The position numbers and the translations under genes were made by a program. Shown piece by piece: positions 1 to 10,800 of a stretch of 64,000 bases of DNA (the stretch's first letter is position 1; every line of letters begins with the position of its first letter). The stretch is from Macrosoma leucophasiata (lineage: Eukaryota > Arthropoda > Insecta > Lepidoptera > Hedylidae). Where the stretch lies: assembly GCA_036365455.1 (NCBI GenBank), contig JAWQUS010000008.1, positions 21,187,501 to 21,251,500 of the forward strand, written 5' to 3'. The notes beneath the pieces were generated by a model. It did no database searches and was not told where the DNA came from. It saw only the letters and a list, made by a program, of their open reading frames with translations.

Positions 1-130
1 ACTGTGACTCTGACTGACTGACTGACTGATAATTGACAGTCTGACTTTGACTTTTACGCTGCCTAATACGAATACGAAATATCGTTTTATTTGACACTGG
101 CAGTACCTACCTACGCGTAATGGCGATGTT
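1..130 (-). repeat. Dispersed repeat I, minus copy
   Basis: Contains a (TGAC)n run and, inverted, tttcgtattcgtattaggca and gcgtaaaagtcaaagtcaga. A plus copy is at 16940-17070. It may be cut by the window edge. Confidence 0.6.
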
Positions 131-949
131 GCCATTACATAAAAAAAATACAGCTAATTTCATCGGAATTAAACAAGTGAATAGAAGTTCAGCATAGATC
201 GCAAAAAAATCTTTGTACATTGACTACAGAAGGTTGTATATTGGTACAATACATACAATACTAACTAACCATAAGAATATAGCTAGACTACCTATTTATT
301 GCAATTCAATTATCTGAAGTAGAGTAGGAATAATCGACTCCCAGCAGATTGAATAACTTAATTGAAAAAAGGCCAAGCGTCAGTAGTCGTTGGAAATCGC
401 ACACCGAGGATTCTGCTCAAAATAAAAGTACCTACTGGTCATTGGTATGACTTTTTATTATATATATAGGTACCTGACATCATTCATTTAGAGTCTAACT
501 GGTGCAACGGGCGTTTTTTTATATCTAGGAATTTGCAGTGGCTTTCGTCTTCCTGTTGCTGCCATATGGATTTCAATAATTGAGGGATCGTACTGTGCCA
601 GTGGGTTTGGAGTGCTCGCTACGTGATTTACCGCTAGAGCAGCTTAGAAATCGTTGGCGCTAGCCTGTTGGGGCAGTTCTCCTGCCTGGGCAGCATTATC
701 ACATGCCCAGTTTTACACAAGTACGTGATCCGCTAGAACACATTATGCAATTATATATCCTGATATCTCTGTCTCTGTGAGTAGCACGATCCGCCTCCCA
801 ATATCGTCTGAAAACCACAACTTCGGGCCAAAAATCGGGGCTAGGGAATATGTATCTGCAGATGTTTCGCAGGGACACGCAGCTTGATAGAGCAGAATCT
901 AGTAGGTCTGTTTGACTTTAAAGCTTCTAGCTCTCCCTGTATCCTTCCT
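130..949. other. No gene seen
   Basis: AT-rich to 530, then mixed composition with scattered stops in all frames. Nothing recognisable. Confidence 0.5.
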
Positions 950-1170
950 TCCTCATTCCGACCTCTGATCTTCTAAGTCATCATTATATTTTTGGATGTC
1001 CGTGATGGTTGTCCCTTCATTTAACCGAGACAGAAAAACGAAGGCGTACGGTTCGGCAGCTTTCAATTGTGATGTCGCTGCAATTCCAGTACCTCTGAGG
1101 TTACGGTTTCGGCGTGACCGATGTTTCTGACTCTTCACCACAGTGAAACCGTCATCTTCGACCAATTTCC
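950..1170 (-). pseudogene. Possible retroelement ORF1-like fragment
   Basis: A 70-residue minus-strand frame: DDGFTVVKSQKHRSRRNRNL, then LKAAEPYAFVFLSRLNEGTT. I associate this basic region followed by a short structured domain with ORF1-like proteins carried by lepidopteran retroelements. The identification is from memory and weak. Confidence 0.3.
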
Positions 1171-1734
1171 GAGCGCGTACCGTATGCTATTTGTAAAATT
1201 ATTTATTAAAAAATTAGACTAAAAAAAACGGTTAATTTTATTCGGAAAATAATTTGGTTGGCATAATAATTTAAGATTATGTAGATTAGTTGGTACCTAG
1301 GAATACCTCCACCACCACGTTCTCAAGAAAAAATGTCCGGAGGAGACTGAGAAAGTTGTCCTGTAAGGTCCTTTGCATCTTTTCGAATCCGGAATCCGAA
1401 AATGTTAATGCAATCCGAACTATCCAGACGAAACACGTGGCCAAAGTCTGCGAAACGTGATTGCATAATAAATACGGATTGTACTATCAGTGTATAAATA
1501 GTTGAACACCTAGCCTATTGACAGACAACACACAGGGTATACCGCTAGAAACACAACGTGCCTTACGAACTATAACATTTTTTCTAAACATTTTGTAATA
1601 TGTAACGTAGGTACCTATTGGTATTTTATATTCGAAGTAGGTACCTAGTTGGTTGCTCCTATAATTCAATCGTCACACTTGCATGGAGTGTCTTACCTTA
1701 AAAATAAAAATCTCTTAGGATCATTTTTAGGGTT

Positions 1735-1900
1735 CCGTAGTAGGTAAACAAGGAACCTTTATCGTTGCCATGTCCGTCTGTCTGTCTGTCTGTCCATCCT
1801 CGGCTTAGCGCAAAAACTATTGGTACTAGAGGCTTGAAATATGGCACTAATATACAACTTAATCAGGCCGACAAAGTGGTAGAATAAAAACATGTTTTTT
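1735..1900 (+). repeat. Dispersed repeat J (ggttccgta...CTGT run)
   Basis: aggaacctttatcgttgcca, (CTGT)n, gcttagcgcaaaaactattg, gccgacaaagtggtagaata. Matched by 58650-58815. Confidence 0.65.
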
Positions 1901-2117
1901 TTTTTCGTTTTCTGTATAGTGTGGGATATTGTTGGATAGGTCTTTCAAAAATGTTCGGGGTGTGGAAATATAATTTTTCGATTCAGTTAACTGTGTTCGT
2001 GACTTATTAAGCTTTATAGGGCCAATTTTCGTTAAGAGTCAAGTGTTCCCTCCCCCCCGACTAAACGGTTATTGTTAGAAATTCAAACGTTACGGCAATA
2101 GTAGCCATATAATATAT

Positions 2118-2412
2118 TTTTTTTTATGTCAAAGGATTGACAGACAAGCAGACGGGCCACCTGATGGAAAGTAGTCACCGTCGCTTATGAACATTTGCAA
2201 CACCAGGGGCGTTGCCAACGCGCTGCCAGCCCTGAAGGACTCTTTTGACGCCATTTTTGAAGAACATTTTTTAAGCTCTTTAAATGGAGATTAAAAAAAA
2301 ACCATATTGTAGCACCGAGGGAACACCTCAGAGGAAAGCTCATTCCACAATTTACACGTTCTGGGCAAAAACGAACGTGAGAACCGCACCGTTGAACATA
2401 AATAAATTAAAA
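2118..2412 (-). pseudogene. CR1/Jockey-like LINE, short 3' fragment
   Basis: The minus strand encodes TVRFSRSFLPRTCKLWNELS, then EVFPRCYNM, the same C-terminus as the LINE at 57.4-58.4 kb. The 3' untranslated part (tgatggaaagtagtcaccg in plus reading) also matches. It is a few hundred bases long and clearly dead. Confidence 0.8.
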
Positions 2413-3154
2413 GGAAAACTATCACACTTACGTTGGCTTTACAAGTTTGCGAGTAATATTCGACCAAATTTTTAACCGACTTCCAAAAAAAGGAGGAGGT
2501 TCTCAATTCGTCCGGAAAATTTTGATGAATCCATAGAAAATATTTGTTATTTTTTTTCATTACATTATTCAAACCTAAAAACTACAGAACCCTACACTGC
2601 GCATGCACGACATGCACTTGACCGGTTTTTTGTACTTACATCTGTCTGTCTGCCAAAGCCTTTTTTCTCAGGAGTGTGTGGAAATATCAATCCAAGTCAA
2701 TTGCATGCTTGTCTGCCACCTTCACTGAGTATAGGTAATAAAAATACCGACCTGGGATCGTACTTCACTTTCTGAGACTTCACTTGTAACAGTGGCTACC
2801 ACTGAACCATGGAATAAGTTAATGGCCTAAATAATATAAGAACAACTTTAACTTTAACCTTTATTATTTTATCATTCGTTTAACCAGACTAAGTTATTTT
2901 TGAACCAATTCACGTTTCTTCAAAGAGTGGATGATAATTTGTTTGGAAGTTATTTATTTCAACTCACGTCATAAAATGGTTTAACATCCTGTTCGGTTAT
3001 TTATTTTGGGAGTTTTTATTTTTCTGTTCGATCTTAGAGAAAATTGATGTGATTTGTGCATTTTTGAAAAACGCGGTGTGTGAATACTGAGCCTGGATTG
3101 CACTACGATATTTTTTTAAGGTTATTGTAACATTTCACATCCTTAAAAGGCTAT

Positions 3155-3384
3155 TTATTACACGACACGGTATTCAGGGTCCGGCAGAAAGGGTGGGCGT
3201 AACCTCGCGCCGGGTTGCCGCTTATTACACTATCCGGTCGACAGTGCCCTAACTCAATGACAGTACAAATACACGGGCCGCTCCGGTCGCTCTTATCAGG
3301 GCCCTAACTCCCTAAATGTTATTACACTTCCCTGACTGTACCTGACCCTTGCTATCGTACCCTGAATACCGTGCCGTGTAACAA
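3155..3384. mobile_element. MITE with TTATTACAC-type terminal repeats
   Basis: Left ttattacacgacacggtatt, right aataccgtgccgtgtaacaa: a roughly 26-bp inverted repeat with few mismatches. It is itself enclosed by a perfect 17-bp inverted pair (3128-3144 and 3424-3440). Confidence 0.75.
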
Positions 3385-3461
3385 GTCCTTTATCTAACTT
3401 TAACAGATTTCTTTAAGTTAGAGAAGGATGTGAAATGTTAAAATAACTTCAATTTGAACAA

Positions 3462-3704
3462 ATGTCGTGGTGCAAGCCTGGGGCTTACAGTCTCACATTA
3501 TTTAATAGTTACTCCATAAAAAAAATTAGTTACCCAAGTTTCCACCTCACTGGGCACAATTATCCCAAACAATATCTCAATAGATTAAAAATCACACACT
3601 TGGACAAAGTATTAGGTCCTTGTGATGACATTTCAATTCAAAACATCCACCATCTGCTATCTGATTGTCCTCGCTACAGTAAAACGCTCTCTACACCCAC
3701 ATAA
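3462..3704 (+). pseudogene. Possible LINE ORF2 C-terminal fragment
   Basis: The frame ends SFHLTGHNYPKQYLNRLKIT, GPCDD, IHHLLSDCPRYS. Spacing of Cys, His and Cys with HLL-x-DCPRY is like the C-terminal zinc-knuckle region of I/Jockey-type LINE proteins. It is short and no neighbouring part is recognisable. Confidence 0.4.
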
Positions 3705-4277
3705 ACACATGCAATAGGTATGCTCTCTCTCTCTATAATGATGCTGCATATTAGCAGCATCCTACAAGAAGAAAGTACAAGAAACATACGAGTATTCAGT
3801 TCAGTACTTCACTAGACACATTATCAACACCTTAAAGCAGTTCTACAATACGTGAGGTCCAACTACAACCAAGGGTGATCAGCTGCACTTCAGCGTAAAT
3901 ACGTTTATAAATAAGGGGGTAATCTATACTTTTTACGGGAAGCTCGAAGGCACCGCATGAGCTAAAGTTTCTGCCGCCACATGGTAGTGTTCAGCACTAT
4001 CGCCATTACCACCTATTCAATAAAAAGGCTACGGTTGCTCATTCAGCTCGACAAAGCATCAGTTGCTCACTAGACTTTATGATAATTTGACTATCTTTCT
4101 TGTTGTCTAAGAGGAGATTAATCCTGCCTCCCGCATCCAATGTTCTGCGGGACTATTCATATTTCACAGTTTGGTATATGCGGTATAACAACTAGAAATG
4201 TAGGACGATCCCACATCTGGGTTCATCCTAATCATCATTTTAGCCGGTAGAAGTCCACAACTGGACAAAAGTCTCCT

Positions 4278-4315
4278 TCAAAAAGGTCAACAGGCGCAAC
4301 TGTTGACCTTTTTGA
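4278..4315. other. Perfect 16-bp hairpin
   Basis: tcaaaaaggtcaacag (4278-4293), a 6-base loop, and the exact inverse (4300-4315). No T-run terminator context; function unknown. Confidence 0.8.
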
Positions 4316-4708
4316 ATCTTGGGTTGCGGATTGGCAATCGCTGGTTATTTTCACCGCCATTCTTCGGCTGACAGTACTGACGTAAAAATTATCTCTCACT
4401 AAGGTGAGATCATCATCGCCGAGTTGAATAAAATTAAATATAGTTTACATTGTTACATTTCTACTGATATACTTTATACATTAGTTTATTACATTTAGTT
4501 TTATCTTAGTGATATTCTTGACTTTACGTATTATATATTTTTTATCTTGTTTGACATGTATAGCAATTGTTATTCACTTTAATTTATTTTGTTTGTTTTT
4601 GACGTATCATAAAGAAGAAAGAAGAAGAAAAAACATTTATTGGCGTAAGAGGTGCCTGTCACCCTAAATGAATAAATGAGTTTCTGATTCTGATTCTGAT
4701 TGTTGCAG

Positions 4709-4841
4709 CTGCACTGCTTCATGCCGGGTGAAGAGGTGATAAAGCCGGAGCCAACAGTGATCACACCCACTGAGGAAAACCGATTCGAGAGGCTCGCCGA
4801 GAACTGCGTCAATAAATATAAATATTTCATACATACCACAG
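4709..4841 (+). CDS. Pdfr: PDFR-like exon a: N-terminal ectodomain helix
   Basis: A pyrimidine-rich tract and CAG acceptor precede it, and a CACAG|GTAGGT donor ends it (phase 0 in, phase 1 out). It encodes 44 residues, including RFERLAENCVNKY. That Cys lies 16 residues before the first Cys of the next exon, close to the spacing of the first two ectodomain cysteines in class B receptors. Its phase fits direct joining to 14091. It lies 9.2 kb upstream of that exon, so the assignment depends on phase, spacing and helix character. Confidence 0.6.
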
Positions 4842-7800
4842 GTAGGTACCTGCTGATATTCATTATCAAAAGATGACAAGAGCAACTCAACAGTTCTCAA
4901 CCCCTCTAATCTATATTTCTACTGCCTAATAATAATAATAACTAGCTGTGCCCACGACTTCGTTCGCGTGGAATAGTGACTTTGGGCAGCATTTTTTGGA
5001 TAAGTATAACTTTTGGTTAATTTTGGATCATACGAAAACACATGGATATCTAAAAATATCTGGTTTATATTAATACTTCTCTGTCTATACGATATTAGAC
5101 TAACGCTACCAAAGCCACCAAAGCCACCAATGCCCCCACGATGCCAACTCCACCAGCGCCAGCAACACCACCAATGTCACCAACGCCACCACCACCAATG
5201 CCACCAACGCCACAAACGCCTTCAACGCCACTAACGCCACCAACCCCACCACCACCACCAGCAACGCCACAAACGCTACCAACTCCTATGTAAACCACAT
5301 CATACAACTCTGTTGAAAATTTTGAAGCAGTGCTTTAAGTTAATTTTTCCTTTGAGAGTAACATCTTTTACCACCGATTTTATTGAAAAAATGTATCAGC
5401 TTCCTTCCGTTTTGTTTTTCGTCGATTGAAAATGACACGTTTCACACCAACACTGGCAATTCTAAATGTAGGTATCATTGTGTGAATACGTTTAAACCAA
5501 TCGAGTGAAAATTGAATTGTCATTTGCACACACTCTGGGAGTATACGCAACTAAAACGATACCTATAGTGCAAACGGTGTCGTTATAATACCGATTGGCA
5601 CAATATGTATCTTAAAAAAAACAATGTATAGAAATATGCGCGCATTACTGGACCGATAAAATTATGCATAATACTGCCGTGTTATCGAAAAAGGGGACAA
5701 CGAACACTTTTTGTGAAATAGAGTTATAGGTATATTTTACCTACATTGCTACCTACTATCATAATAAAATATAACTAATAGCACTCCTGAATAGTGCAGC
5801 TTTCTGATTATGAAAAAATTTTCATGATCGGTTCCATATTTCCGAAAATTAGCTCTTACAAACAAACAATCAAAGTTACTAACTTTACTTCTTTATAATA
5901 TTAGCACAGTCTAAAGAAAACGAACGTGTTAAATATTAGTATAGATAGTGCTACTTCATTAGCATTGATATCAACACAAATTTAGGCCTATAAGGACCCC
6001 TTTATGTCTCGCCCAAATGACTCAATTGCCAATCTATTGGTTAAAGGTCTGTGTCCATAGAGCAATACGGGCGGACCTGAGGGGAGTAGCCATATGTAAG
6101 CTTTCCCCTCTGTCAAAGTGAAAGCCTAAGTGGGCCTATTGGCCTTTTTTATGTAATGGAAGTGGCAAATAAACATGCAATTCACATTGATGTTAAGTTA
6201 AGACTGCAGCCTTTAGACACTTACACGAAGACTAAGGTCAAAATGCGGATGCATTACCACTCCTAAAGCCTAAGGTGTTATGCCTCTGTACCGGAAATTA
6301 CAGGGCCGTACATTACCACCTGACCGGAACACGATAGTGCTGAACACTACCATTTAGCGGCAAGTAAATTATGTAATGCGGTGGTGCCTACGCCCGCTGG
6401 TGGTGCTACTTATTACACTACACGGTATTCAGAGTCCGGCAGAAAGGGTGGGCGTGGCCTCGCAGCGGGTTGCCGCTTATTACACTATCCCGATCGACAG
6501 AGCCCTTACTCAGTCACATTGTGCCGTTTTGAACGTTTTGTACGTAGTTTCCATACTATTCATATTTGTACTGTAGTGTGTAGTTCGGGCGTTAGGCGGA
6601 CCGGGCCGCTCTGGTCGCCCTAATCAGGGACCCTAACTCCTTAAATGTTAAATACACTACCCTGACCCTTGCTATCGTACCGTGAATACCGTGTCGTGTA
6701 ATAAGGCCATATGCCTGTCACCTAGATGTTTAAATGTGTGCGTGAAATTGTTTATGTATTTTGTTAAAGTCAAGGTGTGAGTTTCGTAGTAATAGACGAT
6801 TTTTGTAATGTGTATGTGTGTCACACGCAATTCCCCCCGCAAAAAATTACAGACTGTTTTGCATCGGTAATAGACGCTATGGCTAATGGCTACTCCCCTC
6901 CGCTCCGTCGCCAGTGGTATACTCTTTGTCCGCCGCGGCGGCCGGTGGTCCGTGTTGCTCTATGGCTGTGTCTATTGGTACCTTCATTAATTCCACAGTA
7001 TAGATAAAGGAGATGTTGCGAGCTCGGCTCTGGTTCGTACATGTCCTCAAAAAATGGGTAAATTAAAGAAGAATCCAAAAAAAATACAATTAATTTATTC
7101 AAGAATATATTTTAGAGTTACAACCACATTTAATTAAAACAATTTTATCATTTTCAACCATGTTCAACATGGCGGCGATACAGCCGACACTTGGGATAGC
7201 ACTATACTTACTATTATTTTTTTTCTCCAAGTACTATACAATCAAAAAAACAATTTAAAAAATGAAAATGTTCGCCATGTTGGTTTTGAGTAGCAATTCT
7301 AACTGCAAATAATGTTTTGTAACTCCAAACAAAGCTAAATAAGTGAAAATATGCAGTAAAAAAACGTTTGTATATTGATTTTGCCTGTTAATGATATTGT
7401 GTACAATACATGGCCGGAGGTCCATACATTTTTGCAACATCTCCTTTATCTATTCCGTGATTAATTCTAACGCGATAACATAGTATACAGTCTAAAGACT
7501 GTACCTACTTATTATTGTGACGACTCGATTGGTCCAGTGGTCTGAGACGACCGTTTGATTCGATGGGTCGCGGGTTCGATCCCCGCACCGAGACAAATTT
7601 TTGTATGGCCTACAGATATTTGTTTCCGGTCTGGGTGTTTGTGTGTGTGTACAACGGCACCAGAAGGGTGCTTGGTCTGTGAACGGCACCCACGACAAAG
7701 GTTTAATTTTAACGTTATACGAGTAGGTACGCAGACGCGGTATCCCATGGCTACCACGATTGATTATAAATTTAATATCAAAGAGCACACTATCTATACA

Positions 7801-10800
7801 CTATAAATATTCAAGCTCTAATTTATGGTTTACCACATGTCAGTATTTTGATTTCTCTGGAAAAGGTATGTACTTATGATATTTAAATATAATTTCAATG
7901 AATACTTAATGAGAAAGCAACGATGCCTTGCATCAATGATCTATTCATAATTTATTCCAATCACTTTCTAGTTACCACAAATTTCCTTAGCATATATGTA
8001 TCAGAACTCTTCTAACTTCGTTTGATAGGTATGGTACAACCAGGTACAACCAAAGACTCCTCTAATATCCTTGGGTACATCGTACCCTGTAAGCCTCGGT
8101 CTCGCGGTCGGAACCTACAGCGCTGCTGTGTGCGGTATCGCTGATTATTTTGAAAGTGCCACGAAACAAGATTCCATTGCGGTAATATTATGATAGTAAG
8201 AGAAACAGAAGCTCGCATGGCCCATCGGCTGGTGGAGATCGTAAGCGATCTACTTGGTTAAGCGATACAAACGCGGTCGGGTATGTGATGGGTGACCGCT
8301 AGTGGCACGTTAAGCCGCCGTTCCCGTTATACCTTGTCGGAGGCCTAATGGGCCTTATGGTTTGAAAACATCCGACAGCGGGTTGGCCACTAACCCGTAT
8401 CTCCACCAACCCGCATTGGAGCAGCGTGGTGGAGTAAGCTCCAGTCCTCCCCCCAAAAAAAGGAAGAGACTCGTGCCCAGCAGTGGGACGTATAATGGGT
8501 TGCCATTATTATTATAAAATAAAACCTTGCGTCGAGACGTAACGACCCCACCACAAGTGGAAGAATTTTATTCTACTGGAAGAAAATTCTTCCCCTAGTT
8601 CAGTCAATCGACCAAATAATGGCGGTAAAACCATTCCAAAAGTTAAAATAAACAACGCGTGTTGCAGCAGAATAGGACAAAACCTCTAATTTTCAAGAGT
8701 TGAGCACTTCGTGTCTGGCACGCCACGCACACCTCATCATTATACGTCATAGAGCAACACGGGCCAATGGCCCGGACCGGAGCGGTCGGTGGCCCCTGTT
8801 AACGTACATTATCAGGGAACTGGAGTGCGACCGCCTTTCGAAATTGCTGTTGGCATTGTCATTGCTGTCAAATTTTCATGTCGATTTGTAGCTCCTTTAA
8901 AAGTAGTAGTGATAATCTGATTGATGTTCTCGCTTTCGTAGGTGATAAACAAGCGATAATGGTAGGTTATTTCAATTTTTGTTATTTAGTTAAAGTAAGA
9001 ATCGAATTTGACAGCAATGACAATGTCAGCAGCAATACAGATAGGCGGTAGCACCCCTGGCTGCTCGAATGCCGCTACAATGACACCTTATGCGGTGGTA
9101 ATACTTAAAAGCTGTATTTGATTATTTTTGGATAAGCGGAGAGTTCCCCGACTGTATTTTCCACTCAAGGTATGATGCCTATCACAGAAACTAAACAACT
9201 AAGGTCTCAGGAGTGCCAACGCATCTGTATTTTGACCTTTGGTGTTTTGTTTTATGTAGGTACATTGATGCTAAGTGATGACTGCAGCCTATAGACACCC
9301 ACACAAAGACCAAGGTCAAAATGCAGATGCGTTACCACTCCTGAGACCTAAGGTGCTATGCCTCTGTACCGAAAATTACAGGCTCGTACATTACCACCTA
9401 ACCGGAACACAATAGTGTTGAACACTACCATTTAACAGTAAGTACCTATATTAGGTAATGCGGTGGTGCCTACGCCCGCGAGCTCCGTCACTGGAGCTCT
9501 ACCACCAGTAATTTGTGTAGATGTCTTTAGGCTGCAGTCATCATTTAACATCCATGAGAACTCTATGCTGAGACCGAGGCTGGAAGAGTTAGACTTTACT
9601 CACATGACCTTTACCAATTTTAATTACACTAACTAGACATTACCAAATTCAGATACTTTTAAATGGGTGAAGAAGAACCAGCCACTCTAGAAGGGCAATT
9701 TTACGAATTCGCCCGGCTCTTGGACAACAAGAGAGATGGCACCAAGATCAGTCTATACCGGTCCGACTTCTGGATGCGTCAAGCCAAACTTATTGACGAT
9801 CGAAAACTCACGATGACCGACACTGGCATTTTATTTTATAAGTTCTGGTAACTATCATTTTGAACATCTAGTAGATCAAGAAACTAAGTGAAATGCCCGT
9901 TGATATACAAAAAACCTTTGTATATCAAAGTAAACTCCGCTTGCATTTCTGTAAACCTTGTTAAAATATTTTTTTATGTCATAAGGTTGACAGACAGGTA
10001 GACGGGAACGCGGGAAAGTGGTCACCGTCATGTCGTCTATAAACATATGAATGTAATAAAATACGTGATTTCACACCTTATTGAAGGTGACCCTAAGGGG
10101 TAGGCGGAGGTAAAATGCATGCATTGAAGCATACCTACATGCAAACTCCCACGATTCGCTTTTGACGTTGACATCGCAGGGCATATTACCAAACTCTTAG
10201 ATATTGGGATACTTCCAGAAAATAGAAAAAATCCAATAGAATCAGAGATAAAGGATTTTTCACCGTTATCTCTGGTAGGTAACTATTCCGTGGTAACTCC
10301 CGACCTGGGTATCGAACCCAGGACCCCAGCGTAGTGCTAGTGACGTGCTATCTACTAATAGATACTATCTACTAAGGCAGTTAAATATGTGATAAATAAT
10401 CCTAAAATACAGTCAGTAAATATACCTAAATGAATTAAATTGAGAACTGAAAGAGATTTCAAATGGGCCACTCATAATAATAACTGCTGAAATCGGGAAA
10501 TGAATGGTGTCTAGTAGCAACGTCGGTTTTGCAAATTCACTAGGTACCTACGTTCAAACATTATTCGATTATAAAAAACCTAACCTAACCTAACTTCACA
10601 CCGCTGCCTTAACCGGTAGTTAGAGAGTTTGGGCAATTCTTTGATCTTCCTTTCTGATAGTAGGTACACGAACTATTTATCAAGGTACATATCTTCGTCT
10701 AGATTCGCTTTGTGTATACCTACATCCGTTTTGTCATTCGCTCATAGATAGGCACTGTATTTTATTTTTACTCTCTAAACAAAATCTGAACAAAAGAATA

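Larger units (their letters stand above)
6056..6964. mobile_element. hAT-type MITE of the 20.1-kb family, enlarged by insertions
   Basis: The left end CATAGAGCAATACGGGCG and right end (inverse of CATAGAGCAACACGGACC) are flanked by tctgtgtc and gctgtgtc, 7 of 8 matching. Its interior (atgtttaaatgtgtgcgtga) matches the 20090 element, but it is split by a dispersed repeat (6140-6410) and a second MITE (6410-6705). Confidence 0.75.

Noticed and set aside
5013..5307. Proline/histidine-rich (+) and glycine/valine-rich (-) open frames
   Set aside because: Both arise from the 9-bp accaacgcc minisatellite; no splice or start context.
7519..7595. A functional tRNA gene
   Set aside because: The B box is good but the acceptor and anticodon stems do not pair fully, and the SINE tail follows; other copies share the tail.
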